A model generated the notes under the pieces. It saw nothing but the letters and a program-made list of their open reading frames with translations, was not told the DNA's origin and did no database searches. From an uncultured Burkholderiaceae bacterium (GTDB lineage: Bacteria > Pseudomonadota > Gammaproteobacteria > Burkholderiales > Burkholderiaceae_B): DNA of 64,000 nucleotides. This document shows positions 1 through 8,837 of this stretch, one piece after another; the stretch's first letter is position 1; every line of letters begins with the position of its first letter. The stretch covers positions 248,001 through 312,000 of the forward strand of contig CAKSZL010000002.1 in NCBI GenBank assembly GCA_934525625.1, given 5' to 3'. Made by a program: the position numbers and the translations under genes.

Positions 1-59
1 TCGTCGTCGGCGGCGTGGCTTACCTGATTTTCAAGCGTCCGGCCAAGGCGGGCGCTTAA
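1..59 (+). CDS. C-terminal end of a truncated upstream gene
   Basis: Only the last 18 codons are inside the window. They read as a short hydrophobic stretch (VVGGVAYLIF) followed by a basic tail (KRPAKAGA) and a TAA stop at 57-59. This looks like a final membrane segment with a positively charged cytoplasmic end. The family cannot be named from so little. No clear terminator follows in the 154 bp before the next gene. Confidence 0.5.
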   Translation, partial: VVGGVAYLIFKRPAKAGA

Positions 60-213
60 GGCTCCACGTTTTAAGGCCTAGCTTTAGAGCTTCGCGTTAG
101 AGTCTCGCTTTAGCGTCTGTTAACACTAAAAGACCCTATCACCCACTTACGGTTTTTCGATCAAGCGTCCCGCAAGCCAGGCGCGGGATGCCGGCAGCAA
201 GAGGAAGTATCCT

Positions 214-753
214 ATGTCGTCCGCTCTTCACAGGCTTTGCCTGCTGCGCCACGCCGAGGCCCGCACCGTGCCGGGCCTGCCGGATCACGAACGGCCGCTC
301 AGCGAATTCGGCGAGGAGACCGCCTTGCAAGCGGGCCAGTGGCTGGCCGATACGCATATCCAGCCGGACATGGCCATCGTTTCCACCGCGCGCCGCACGC
401 GCGCCACCTGGGAAGCCGTGCAAAAGCGCCTGCCGGCGTTCGCGCCGGCGGTGTTCGAGAAACGCATTTACGAGTCCACGCCCGACAACATCCTGGAAAG
501 CATCCAGTACACCGCGCAGGCGCATCGCTGCCTATTGGTGGTGGGGCATAATCCGGGCCTGCACCAACTAGCCCTGCAATTGATAGAGCAGGCGGACCAG
601 AACAGCCTGGCGCGGCTGAACCAGGAGTTTCCTCCTGGTTCGCTGGTCGTCATCGATTTTCCCGGCCTGCCCGACTGGGAGCGCGTGGACAGGCAGGGCG
701 GGGTGCTGTACCGCTACGTTACGCCTGCGGATTATCGTCCGGACGGCCGATGA
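214..753 (+). CDS. SixA-type histidine phosphatase
   Basis: A 179-residue protein of the histidine phosphatase (phosphoglycerate mutase-like) superfamily. The catalytic RHAEA motif lies at residues 12-16, and a second histidine sits in VGHNPGL near residue 112. Size and motif spacing match SixA, which removes phosphate from phosphohistidine on HPt or PTS proteins; the substrate here is inferred from the family. The start is supported by AGAGG upstream of the ATG. The 3' end overlaps the convergent cytochrome b561 gene by 35 bp. Confidence 0.8.
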   Translation: MSSALHRLCLLRHAEARTVPGLPDHERPLSEFGEETALQAGQWLADTHIQPDMAIVSTARRTRATWEAVQKRLPAFAPAVFEKRIYESTPDNILESIQYTAQAHRCLLVVGHNPGLHQLALQLIEQADQNSLARLNQEFPPGSLVVIDFPGLPDWERVDRQGGVLYRYVTPADYRPDGR

Positions 754-1276
754 TGCGGCGCATGACGTTCGGCTGGCCGGCAAAATAATGCCAGAACGCG
801 GCCACGACGTGGCCGACGATGGCGGCCAGCAGTATCCAGCCCATCAGGCTGTGGAAGTTGCTGCCCAGGTCGACCATCCAGGTGATTTTCTCGCCTTCGA
901 AGCCGGGCATGAACGGAATGCCGAAGGGCGAGAAGGCGCGCCCGCCGCCGAACTGGCGCAGCAGCGCCACCAGCGGGATGAACAGCATCAGCAGATAAAG
1001 CACCCCATGGCCCAGGCGGGCCGGCAGGCTGACCGGCGCCGGGCGGCGGCCGGTATTGGCCAGCGCCCACAGTATGCGCACCAGAATCAGCAGCATCAGC
1101 AGCGTGCCCACCGATTTGTGGGTGGGCCACAGAAAGCTGTCCAGCGCGCCGTCCTCGGCGAAGGCATGGGCCAGCACCGACGTGAATTGCCAGACGAACA
1201 GCGCCGCCATGAGCCAGTGCAAAGTGCGCGTGACGGCGCCGTAGCGTTTGGGAGTGTCCATACAGGTTGCTGTCAT
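719..1276 (-). CDS. cytochrome b561 family protein
   Basis: About 185 residues with four hydrophobic segments and the histidines expected to bind two b-type hemes: TLHWL near the N-terminus, HKSVG, LGHGVLY, and the HSLMG/GHVVAAFWHYF region near the C-terminus. This is the YodB/CybB type of inner-membrane cytochrome, thought to move electrons between quinol and a periplasmic partner. The start was set at the ATG reading MTATCMD because AGGAAC lies about ten bases upstream; an upstream in-frame extension is probably not translated. It is convergent with and overlaps the phosphatase gene. Confidence 0.85.
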   Translation of the reverse strand: MTATCMDTPKRYGAVTRTLHWLMAALFVWQFTSVLAHAFAEDGALDSFLWPTHKSVGTLLMLLILVRILWALANTGRRPAPVSLPARLGHGVLYLLMLFIPLVALLRQFGGGRAFSPFGIPFMPGFEGEKITWMVDLGSNFHSLMGWILLAAIVGHVVAAFWHYFAGQPNVMRRIIGRPDDNPQA

Positions 1277-1482
1277 GGGAAGGTTCCTACGTGAAAAAGA
1301 AAAGCTTGGAAAACGAAATCGTACCCGGGTTGGCACGAAAATACCGTGTAAACATCAGGCAAAGTCTGTAGCAGCGACGGGCTTTACGCATAGGGGGAAT
1401 CGCGTAAACTTGTTTATTGCGCGAGCATATCGAACGCGTTTGTCGAACCATTTATGCGCCATACGAGATAAGGTAAACGGCC

Positions 1483-2301
1483 ATGCAGCAAGCCAAAACC
1501 ACTCTGCCATCATGGGGTTTGGATCAAATCCCCTTCGACCAGATAGAGCATGAAAAAGTTCGTGACAGGGAAGATCTCTTGTATTTGGTGGCAGGCGCTT
1601 CTTTCGTTGAAATCGCGTCCGACCTTTACACCCGCAACCTGGTCGACTACTTCCAGGGCGACGAAGAAGCCGTGCAGTGGCTCAGCGAGCGCTGGCAGCA
1701 CGAAGAGCTGCGCCATGGCTATTCGCTGCGCGATTACGTGCGCGCGGTATGGCCTGAGTTCAACTGGCAGGCGGCCTACGACGACTTCTTCGAAGAATAT
1801 TCGCGCCTGTGCACGGTAGACGAATTCGAGCCCACGCGCGGCCTTGAGATGGCCGCGCGCTGCGTGGTCGAGACCGGCACCGCCACGTTCTACACCGCGC
1901 TGGCCGACCTTTCTCCCGAACCCGTGCTGTCCGGCATCGCGGCCTGCATACGCACCGACGAAGTGGGGCACTACAAGTATTTCTACAAGTTCTTCCGCGA
2001 ATACAACGAGCGCGAGCGCGTGGGCCGGTGGCGCGTGCTGACGGCCATCAAGCGGCGCATAATGGAAGCGCGCCACTCCGACGCAGACATCGCGCTGTGG
2101 CATGTGTACGCGCATCACAAGCCGAATGCTGACAGAACCGAATTCAAGGCCCTGTGCGCGTCGCTGGGCAAGCAGATCAAGCATCACTACCCGGTCAACA
2201 TGGCCGCCAAGATGGTGCTGCGTCCCTTGGCCTTGCCCAATATGATCAACCAGTTCGTCGAGGGGCCGCTGTCGCGCGCGGCGGGGTGGATGCTGCGCTG
2301 A
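1483..2301 (+). CDS. ferritin-like diiron protein
   Basis: A 272-residue alpha-helical protein with two ExxxH-type diiron half-sites: E43 with EELRH (E75/H78), and E130 with DEVGH (E160/H163). This pattern is that of the ferritin-like/acyl-ACP desaturase superfamily. The reaction is unknown; an oxygenase or desaturase-like role is possible, while a storage role is unlikely because no four-helix ferritin signature is obvious. GATAAGG precedes the ATG. It stands alone between a divergent cytochrome gene and feruloyl-CoA synthase, with AT-rich spacer on both sides, so it is probably monocistronic. Confidence 0.7.
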   Translation: MQQAKTTLPSWGLDQIPFDQIEHEKVRDREDLLYLVAGASFVEIASDLYTRNLVDYFQGDEEAVQWLSERWQHEELRHGYSLRDYVRAVWPEFNWQAAYDDFFEEYSRLCTVDEFEPTRGLEMAARCVVETGTATFYTALADLSPEPVLSGIAACIRTDEVGHYKYFYKFFREYNERERVGRWRVLTAIKRRIMEARHSDADIALWHVYAHHKPNADRTEFKALCASLGKQIKHHYPVNMAAKMVLRPLALPNMINQFVEGPLSRAAGWMLR

Positions 2302-2540
2302 AAAGCGGGCTGGCGGGAGATGGCTCCGCCCGCGCCACTGTTTTTGTCCGTCCCCGCATGAGTAGTGAAATCCGTTTTATAAGGGTTATCCCCATAAACT
2401 ATAAGTTGTTTTGGTAGCGTGGCTTACGTATAGTATCGCCATAAGAGGCAGTATCCTGCCTGTGCGATGCGGGGCCGCTACTTGCCGGCCCGCGGCTGCG
2501 CACAGAGCGTAAAAGTCAAAACAACATAGCGGAGACAAGC

Positions 2541-4388
2541 GTGAGCCTTACCCTTACCGAAAAAGGACGCCTGTTTGCGGCGCCCGCCATGGACGTGCGG
2601 CGCCGCGACGACGGTGCGCTGATCCTGAGCAATCCCGTGCCTTTGCAGCCTTATGGGCGCTGCGTGGGCGAGTCGCTGGAATACTGGGGGCGGCAAGCGC
2701 CGGAACGCGCGTTTTTGCAGGAAAGAGCGGCCAACGGCGGCTGGCAAGGCGTCAGCTATGCCCAAGCCCTGGATAAAGTGCGCCGCATCGGCGCCTGGCT
2801 GCTGCGGCGCGGCGCGGGGCCCGAGCGGCCCGTCTGCGTGTTGTCGGACAACAGCGTCGCCCACGGGCTGCTGATGCTGGCCTGTCTGCACGTCGGCATT
2901 CCTTACGCGGCGGTGTCGCCGGCCTATTCGCTGGTCTCCAAAGACCATGCCAAGCTCAAGAACCTGATAGAACGCCTGAGCCCGGACATCATCTACACCG
3001 AAGGGGCGGCGCGTTTCGCCCCCGCCATGCAAGCGCTGCAAGGCCTGCACGGCGCGCTGTGGGTGGTGGGCGACGGCGACGAACCGGCCCAGGGCGCCAT
3101 CCGATTTTCCGACATGGCGGGCGAGCACGACGAAGCCGCCGTGCAGGCGGCTTTCGAGGCCGTTACGCCCGACACCGTGGCCAAGATACTGTTCACCTCG
3201 GGCTCCACCGGCTATCCCAAGGGCGTCATCAACACGCAGCGCATGCTGTGCGCCAGCCAGCAGGCCAAGCGCCAGGTGTGGCCGTTTCTGGAGGACGAAC
3301 CGCCCGTACTGCTGGACTGGCTGCCCTGGAACCACACCTTCGGCGGCAACCACAACCTGAACATGATGCTGTGCAACGGCGGCACGCTGTACATAGACGG
3401 CGGCAAGCCGGTGCCGGGCCTGTTCGACGCCTCCATCAAGAATCTGCGCGAAGTTGCGCCCACGCTGTACATGAACGTGCCGCGCGCCTTCGACATGCTG
3501 GTGCCCGCCTTGCGCGAGGACGCCGAGCTGCGCAAGCATTTTTTCTCGCGGCTCAAAGTCATCTTCTATGCGGCGGCGGCCTTGCCCCAGCATCTGTGGG
3601 ACGCTCTGATCGAACTGTCGCGCGAAGAGCTGGGCCAACCCGTGCCCATGGTGACGGCCTGGGGCTCGACGGAAACCTCGCCGCTGGCCACCGACTGCCA
3701 CTACCAGGCCGAGCGCTCCGGCGTCATCGGCCTGCCCGTGCCGGGCGTCACAATCAAGCTGCTGCCCAACAGCGGCAAGCTGGAAATCCGCCTGAAGGGG
3801 CCGGTGGTGACACCGGGCTATTACAAGCAGCCCGACGTCACCGCCAAGTCTTTCGATGAGGAAGGCTATTACCTGATCGGCGACGCGGTGCGGTTCGCCG
3901 ACCCCGAAAACCCGGCCGCCGGCCTGGTGTTCGACGGCCGCGTGTCGGAAGACTTCAAGCTCACCACGGCCACCTGGGTTAGCGTAGGCACCTTGCGCGT
4001 CAAGGGCATCGAAGCGCTGACACCCGTGGCGCAGGACATCGTGGTCACCGGCCACGACCGCGACTCGGTGGGCTTTCTGGTGTTTCCGGACATGGCGGCC
4101 TGCCGCCGCCTGGCCGGCCTGGGCGAGGACGCCACGGTGCGGCAGGTGCTGGATCACCCGGCCGTGCGCGAGAAAACGCGCGAGGGCCTGCAAAAGCTGC
4201 ATGCGCAAAGCACGGGCAGTTCCACCTATGCCGACCGCGCCATGCTGCTGCCTACGCCGCCCTCCGTGGACGGCGGCGAAATCACCGACAAAGGCTACAT
4301 CAACCAGTCGGCGGTGCTGCGCTTGCGCGACGACTGCGTGGAGGCCTTGTATGCGGAATCGCCCGATCCGCGCGTCATCCTGCTCTGA
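2541..4388 (+). CDS. fcs: feruloyl-CoA synthase-like AMP-forming ligase
   Basis: A 615-residue member of the ANL superfamily of adenylate-forming enzymes. The phosphate-binding loop TSGSTGYPKG lies at 219-228, with WGSTETSP further on and a C-terminal domain containing ITDKGYINQ. The overall sequence resembles feruloyl-CoA synthases, which activate ferulate and related hydroxycinnamates with ATP and CoA. The start is a GTG preceded by CGGAG. The matching hydratase-aldolase and vanillin dehydrogenase genes are not in the window, so the exact aryl acid is uncertain. The next gene downstream is a BoxR/BzdR-type regulator, which supports a role in aromatic acid catabolism. Confidence 0.75.
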   Translation: MSLTLTEKGRLFAAPAMDVRRRDDGALILSNPVPLQPYGRCVGESLEYWGRQAPERAFLQERAANGGWQGVSYAQALDKVRRIGAWLLRRGAGPERPVCVLSDNSVAHGLLMLACLHVGIPYAAVSPAYSLVSKDHAKLKNLIERLSPDIIYTEGAARFAPAMQALQGLHGALWVVGDGDEPAQGAIRFSDMAGEHDEAAVQAAFEAVTPDTVAKILFTSGSTGYPKGVINTQRMLCASQQAKRQVWPFLEDEPPVLLDWLPWNHTFGGNHNLNMMLCNGGTLYIDGGKPVPGLFDASIKNLREVAPTLYMNVPRAFDMLVPALREDAELRKHFFSRLKVIFYAAAALPQHLWDALIELSREELGQPVPMVTAWGSTETSPLATDCHYQAERSGVIGLPVPGVTIKLLPNSGKLEIRLKGPVVTPGYYKQPDVTAKSFDEEGYYLIGDAVRFADPENPAAGLVFDGRVSEDFKLTTATWVSVGTLRVKGIEALTPVAQDIVVTGHDRDSVGFLVFPDMAACRRLAGLGEDATVRQVLDHPAVREKTREGLQKLHAQSTGSSTYADRAMLLPTPPSVDGGEITDKGYINQSAVLRLRDDCVEALYAESPDPRVILL

Positions 4389-4450
4389 ACCAGTGTGCCG
4401 AACTTCCGGTTCAGGGCGCTAGGGTCAGTCAACACCAGAAGGAGACTCGC

Positions 4451-4474
4451 ATGCGTATGGGCGCTGGGTCATGA
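4451..4474 (+). other. possible 7-codon leader ORF before the regulator
   Basis: A strong ribosome binding site (AAGGAGA at 4439-4445) is placed correctly for the ATG at 4451, not for the regulator start at 4471. The tiny frame reads MRMGAGS and its TGA stop overlaps the regulator ATG as ATGA. This arrangement suggests translational coupling. No in-frame upstream start was seen that would let the regulator use this ribosome binding site directly. Confidence 0.4.
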
Positions 4475-5367
4475 CGGCGGCAGGGCAGGAAAGCGCTGCG
4501 CTCGAACTGTCGCTGCGCATTGGGCAGCGTGTGCGCGCGTGCCGGGCGGCGCGGGCCATGACGATGAAGCAACTGGCCCGCGAGTCGGGCATTTCGCTGC
4601 CGTATCTGTCGCGCGTGGAAAAAGGCGACGGCAACGTGTCGGTGGCCGTGCTGCAAAAGCTGGCGCTGGCGCTGGGCGTGGAAATCGACAGCCTGCTTAG
4701 CGACCACGAGCAATACGGGGCCGACTACGCGCTCATCATTGAATTGCTCAAACGCCAATCGCCGGCGCAACTGAAAGACATACGCCGCATGCTGTTGCGC
4801 CACGCCGAGACCGGCCAGGGCGGCGCCCCGCGCCGCATCGCGCTGGTGGGCCTGCGCGGCGCGGGCAAGTCCACGCTGGGGCCTTTGCTGGCCCAGCGCC
4901 TGGAGATACCCTTCATCGAACTGAACCGCGAAGTTGAACGCGAGGCCGGGCTCTCGCTGGATCTGGTGTTTTCGCTATACGGCCAGGCCGGCTTTCGCCG
5001 CCTGGAACGCCGCTGCCTGGATCGCATCGTGGCCGCCAACGAGCCGGTGGTGCTCGCCACGGGCGGCGGCATCGTGGTCGAGACCGGCACCTACGAAGTG
5101 CTGCTGCACTCCTTTCACGCCGTCTGGCTGCACGCCCAGCCGCAAGAACACTTCCGCCGCGTCATGGCCCAACACGACGCTCGCATCGCTACGCCACAAC
5201 TGCGCGATGAAGCCATGCGAAATATAGAAGGAGCCTTGCAGGCGCGGCGCCAGGCTTACGCGCTGGCACATACGCATGTGGATACGACGGGCAAGCCGGT
5301 GGAGCAATTGGCCGCAAGCTTGTTCGAGACTTTGCAGGGATTGGCGCCGCAGGCTGTGTTGATTTAG
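4471..5367 (+). CDS. BoxR/BzdR-type regulator: XRE HTH fused to shikimate-kinase-like domain
   Basis: A 298-residue two-domain protein. Residues about 15-80 form an XRE helix-turn-helix (MTMKQLARESGISLPYLSRVE). Residues about 121-290 resemble shikimate kinase, with a P-loop GLRGAGKST at 127-135 and a GGGIV motif. This fusion is the architecture of BzdR/BoxR, repressors of benzoyl-CoA pathways that sense an aryl-CoA through the kinase-like domain. Here the neighbour is a feruloyl-CoA synthase, so the effector is probably feruloyl-CoA or another hydroxycinnamoyl-CoA; that is inference from position. No box genes occur in the window. Expression may be coupled to a short leader frame. Confidence 0.8.
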   Translation: MTAAGQESAALELSLRIGQRVRACRAARAMTMKQLARESGISLPYLSRVEKGDGNVSVAVLQKLALALGVEIDSLLSDHEQYGADYALIIELLKRQSPAQLKDIRRMLLRHAETGQGGAPRRIALVGLRGAGKSTLGPLLAQRLEIPFIELNREVEREAGLSLDLVFSLYGQAGFRRLERRCLDRIVAANEPVVLATGGGIVVETGTYEVLLHSFHAVWLHAQPQEHFRRVMAQHDARIATPQLRDEAMRNIEGALQARRQAYALAHTHVDTTGKPVEQLAASLFETLQGLAPQAVLI

Positions 5368-5501
5368 CCATGCGTAGCTAATTAGCTAGCGCATTTTTGG
5401 TTTAGGTGCTTGCCAGTTTGATGGAATTGGTTTGAGTTCTTGAGCCGGTCGAGAGCCGGTGCAGGCTGTGCCGTGCGCATCGTCCGGCCCTACGGGCTTC
5501 C

Positions 5502-5611
5502 CGAATTTTTCGGATGAGGCCGGGCGGCGGCAGAACTCAACCTCGCCGCTACGCGGCTCGGGATTCAGACAGGCTGGCGCCGACACCCCCCGTCCTCATC
5601 CGAAAAATTCG
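5502..5611. repeat. hairpin repeat element, copy A
   Basis: Inverted arms of about 23 bp at 5502-5524 and 5589-5611 (core CGAATTTTTCGGATGAGG and its complement) enclose about 64 bp that contain a smaller hairpin, GCCGC-TAC-GCGGC. No coding frame with recognisable protein lies here. It is the first of two such elements in the 667-bp gene-free stretch between the BoxR-like gene and recJ. The surrounding bases 5368-5501 and 5612-5729 show nothing else I can name. Confidence 0.7.
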
Positions 5612-5729
5612 GCGTACGCTGAACGCACGGCCAAGCCTACACCGGCTCTCGCCCTCAGCGCTGACTAAACTTGTAAACACTTCAACCAAAAAAATACTCT
5701 AGCGGCCACGCGCGTTTCGACACCGCCAA

Positions 5730-5943
5730 GCTGCCGGGAACGGATTCACTGACGCGGCCGTTGGAGGGCGCCGCGTGTTACCGAAGGCAGTGCGGGGGCA
5801 GTCGGCGAAAGCTGTGCGAGCACCGCAAGCGCGCAGCGCTGAGGGCGAGTTCTTTCGCCGCCTGCACGAACGAGGTAGACGCGGGAAGCCCCGCGTAGCG
5901 GGGCCGCCCGACCGGCCGCGTCAGTGAATCTGTTCCTGGCAGC
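5730..5943. repeat. hairpin repeat element, copy B
   Basis: Arms of 31 bp at 5730-5760 and 5913-5943 pair along their full length; the two non-Watson-Crick positions become G-U pairs when read as plus-strand RNA. The inner 152 bp include CCCCGC-GTA-GCGGGG at about 5890, a sub-hairpin also present in copy D. It lies about 90 bp past the recJ stop, so it may end or stabilise the recJ transcript. No protein is encoded. Confidence 0.75.
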
Positions 5944-6034
5944 GCTTAAGAACTCAACCTTCAACTCGCCCACATCCGATAGCGCTAAGAACCCAAGCCT
6001 CAGCCAGCCCGCCTCCGGCATCAACCGCCAATCA

Positions 6035-7756
6035 TCACGAAGCCGCCTGCGCATGCTCCACGATCAACTGCGCCGACAGCATCCCATTCCACGCATTCAC
6101 ATCCAAGCGATAAGCCACCTCCGCGAATTCGGGCAGCGTATCGGCATGATTGAACCAAATCGCATCGAAACGCTGCTCGCCGCGCTGCAGGCTAAGCTTC
6201 AAATGCTTGTCCTTCAACAAACGCTGGTGCGCCACGCGGAAAACGTCGCGGAACACCGGCGACGGAAAGCCCGCGCCCCATACTTCCGAGGCCAGCATCT
6301 GCGCCACCTCCACGTTGGCATAGCCGCTCTCCAGCGAGCCGTCGGTTTCGATGACGGGCTCGAAACTGTCGCGCCCGGCCAGCGTACGCACGGCCTCGTC
6401 GAAACCGGAGACGAAATCGTCGTAGCGTGATTCATCCAGCGTCAAACCCGCCGCCATCGCGTGGCCGCCGAATTTCAGGATCATGCCCGGATGGCGCTTG
6501 GAGACCAGATCCAGCGCGTCGCGCAAGTGCACGTCGGGAATCGAGCGGCCCGAGCCGCGCAACTGGCCGGGCTCGGCGCGCGAGAAGGCCAGGGCGGGGC
6601 GCCAGTAGGTTTCCTTCAGGCGCGAAGCCACCAGGCCGACGACGCCCTGGTGCCAATCGGGCTGGTATACGCAAACCGACGCGCCGATGACGGGCTGGGC
6701 CAGCTCGACGGAGTCCAGCGCTTCTTCGCGCATCGCCCCTTCGATGACGCGGCGCTGCTGGTTCATGGTGTCCAGCTCGCGCGCCAACTCTAGCGCCAGC
6801 GATTCGTCGTCGGTCGTCAGGCAGCGTATGCCCAGGCTCATGTCGGCCAGGCGGCCCGCCGCATTGATGCGCGGGCCCAGCGCAAAGCCCAGGTCGAAAG
6901 CGCCGGCTTGGGCCGGATCGCGCCCGGCCACGGCGAACAGGGCGCGCAAGCCGGGCTGCATCTGGCCCGCGCGCATGGCTTTCAAGCCTTGCGTGACGAT
7001 GAGACGGTTGTTGCCGTCCAGCTTGACGACGTCGGCCACCGTGCCCAGCGCCACGAGGTCGGCCAGGCGGTCCAGGCGCGGGCCGCCGTCGGGGGCGAAA
7101 CGCCCGCGTCGGCGCAATTCGGCGCGCAGCGCCAGCATCAGGTAGAAAATGACGCCCACGCCGGCCAGGTTCTTGGACGGAAAGCCGCACTGCGGGTGAT
7201 TGGGGTTGACGATGGCCAGCGCGTCCGGCAGGGTGTCGCCGGGCAAGTGGTGGTCGGTGATGACGACCTCCATGCCGGCCTGGCGCGCGGCCGCCACGCC
7301 GTCCACGCTGGCGATGCCGTTGTCCACGGTGATCAGCATGTCCGGCTTGCCGGCGGCGTGGGCCAGCGCCAGTTGCACCACTTCGGGCGACAGGCCGTAG
7401 CCGGTCTCGAAGCGGTTGGGCACCAGGAAGTCGACGTTGGCCCCCATGTCGCGCAGCGCGCGCAAGCCTACCGCGCAGGCCGTGGCGCCGTCGCAATCGT
7501 AGTCGGCGATGATCAGCAGGCGCTTGCCCTGCATGATGGCGTCGGCCAGCACGCGGGCGGCATGATCGGCTTGCGTCAGGTCGGAGGGCGGAATCAGCGC
7601 CGACCATTTGCGCTTGATGTCGCCGGCTTCGGAAACGCCGCGCGCGGCCCACAGGCGCGCCAGCAAAGGGTGAGCGCCGGCCGCCGTCAGGCGCTGCACG
7701 GCGGCGTGATCGATATGACGCGTGATCAGTCTTGGGGCGACCACCAGTTTCTCCAT
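6035..7756 (-). CDS. recJ: single-stranded-DNA-specific exonuclease RecJ
   Basis: A 573-residue DHH-family nuclease. The metal-binding motifs are DYDCDG at 85-90, VDNGIAS, and DHH at 168-170, followed by the DHHA1 region with GGHAMAAGLTL. RecJ degrades single-stranded DNA 5' to 3' in recombination and mismatch repair in the cytoplasm. Length matches bacterial RecJ. The start lies inside the end of the upstream gene (31-bp overlap), so the two are co-transcribed and probably translationally coupled. Confidence 0.95.
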   Translation of the reverse strand: MEKLVVAPRLITRHIDHAAVQRLTAAGAHPLLARLWAARGVSEAGDIKRKWSALIPPSDLTQADHAARVLADAIMQGKRLLIIADYDCDGATACAVGLRALRDMGANVDFLVPNRFETGYGLSPEVVQLALAHAAGKPDMLITVDNGIASVDGVAAARQAGMEVVITDHHLPGDTLPDALAIVNPNHPQCGFPSKNLAGVGVIFYLMLALRAELRRRGRFAPDGGPRLDRLADLVALGTVADVVKLDGNNRLIVTQGLKAMRAGQMQPGLRALFAVAGRDPAQAGAFDLGFALGPRINAAGRLADMSLGIRCLTTDDESLALELARELDTMNQQRRVIEGAMREEALDSVELAQPVIGASVCVYQPDWHQGVVGLVASRLKETYWRPALAFSRAEPGQLRGSGRSIPDVHLRDALDLVSKRHPGMILKFGGHAMAAGLTLDESRYDDFVSGFDEAVRTLAGRDSFEPVIETDGSLESGYANVEVAQMLASEVWGAGFPSPVFRDVFRVAHQRLLKDKHLKLSLQRGEQRFDAIWFNHADTLPEFAEVAYRLDVNAWNGMLSAQLIVEHAQAAS

Positions 7757-8715
7757 GTTTGGGTGCGCCCGGCCAGTTTCAGCAGCCAGGCGGGTTGTCG
7801 GGCGGGTGCGACTTCGACGGTGCGGTCGCGCCCGGTAAGCGTCAGCGTGGGGCGCAGCCCCTGGCGCTGGGCCGCTTGCAGCACACGGGCGTCCAGGTCG
7901 GCCAGAGTGTGCAGCCAGGCGCCCCAGTCCTGGCGCAGCCAGGATTGCAACAAATCTTCATGCCAGTGAACTTGTTGCGGGGCGGCGGCGTCCAACTGCG
8001 TTGCCGAGGCGCCGCCGAACAGCCACAAGCCGTTGACGGGCGGCAGGCCTTGCCGCTGGCGCTGCTGGTTGACGGGATGCTCGAACCAGAGCATCTGGAT
8101 TTCGTTGAACAGGCGCCGCCAGGCGCGCGCTTGTTCTTGATGCGGCCACCAGTCGTTGACGGCGCTGCGCGCCACCTGAGCGGGGCTGACGGTCTCCATC
8201 TGGAAGCCGTCGGGCACGCCCACTTGCCACAAGCCGGGCCGCAGCGGGCGCAGGGTAAAATCGCCGCTGTCCAGAAAGCCGCTCGCCGGCGCAGCGCCCG
8301 CGGGGCCGGCGTTCAGCACGGCCAGGCTGTCGAACAGGGCGGCGTCGTGTTCGGCGCTGATGGCCAACTCGCCGGCCGTCAGCAGCGAAGCGCCGTGCTG
8401 GGTGGGCGACACATGCACCAGCTCGGCCAGCCATTGGGCTTGGCTGCCGGTTTCCGTTGCGTCGTTCGCCTCGGACGCCAGCAAGGGCCCCAGGCCGGCT
8501 GCGTGGTTCTGGCCCGGCTGGGGACGGTAGCCGCGCAGATGCAGGCGCCAGTATTCCTCCGGCGTGCAGCCCGTTTGCTCGCCCGGCGCGTCGTGCAGGC
8601 GCGCATGGCCCAGCGACAGCCAGCGCGTCAGCGTGGGCGCGGTTTGGGCGAGTTGGGGCAGCAGGGCGCGCGCCGCGTTGGCATCGGGCAGGGCGCCGGG
8701 TAGTACGATGTGCAT
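7726..8715 (-). CDS. conserved protein, RpfE/phosphoglycerate-mutase-like (uncharacterised)
   Basis: A protein of about 329 residues starting at MHIVLPG. It resembles the betaproteobacterial family annotated as RpfE-type regulatory or phosphoglycerate-mutase-like proteins, which typically sits beside recJ. Visible signatures are a Trp-rich middle (NDWWPHQEQARAWRRL), FGGAS and QVHWHEDLL. Its biochemical role is not established, and the family name is recalled rather than searched. The upstream in-frame extension to 8805 was rejected because it crosses the divergent promoter region shared with lolC. It overlaps recJ by 31 bp. Confidence 0.6.
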   Translation of the reverse strand: MHIVLPGALPDANAARALLPQLAQTAPTLTRWLSLGHARLHDAPGEQTGCTPEEYWRLHLRGYRPQPGQNHAAGLGPLLASEANDATETGSQAQWLAELVHVSPTQHGASLLTAGELAISAEHDAALFDSLAVLNAGPAGAAPASGFLDSGDFTLRPLRPGLWQVGVPDGFQMETVSPAQVARSAVNDWWPHQEQARAWRRLFNEIQMLWFEHPVNQQRQRQGLPPVNGLWLFGGASATQLDAAAPQQVHWHEDLLQSWLRQDWGAWLHTLADLDARVLQAAQRQGLRPTLTLTGRDRTVEVAPARQPAWLLKLAGRTQTWRNWWSPQD

Positions 8716-8837
8716 GCCACGAATTGTAGTGGCAAACGAAGCAGGCAAGGAGCCGCGACGGGGCCGCTGCCGCATTATCGAAGGAGTCTCCAAGACATGA
8801 AGCAACCGTTACAAGCGCAGCGCGGGCAGGCCCTGGC

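Noticed and set aside
2302-2350. Terminator after the ferritin-like gene
   Set aside because: A GGCGG/CCGCC pairing followed by five T residues is present, but the stem is imperfect and short; left uncalled.
2478-4208. 576-codon antisense frame opposite feruloyl-CoA synthase
   Set aside because: Shadow frame with His/Gln/Arg-rich low-complexity translation; the sense strand carries an intact enzyme.
5459-5702. Short open frames in the recJ downstream gap
   Set aside because: They are produced by the GC-rich hairpin repeats, have no ribosome binding site and no protein similarity that I recognise.
5502-5943. CRISPR array or insertion sequence
   Set aside because: The repeats are single inverted pairs with different arms, not regularly spaced direct repeats, and no transposase or cas gene is present anywhere in the window.
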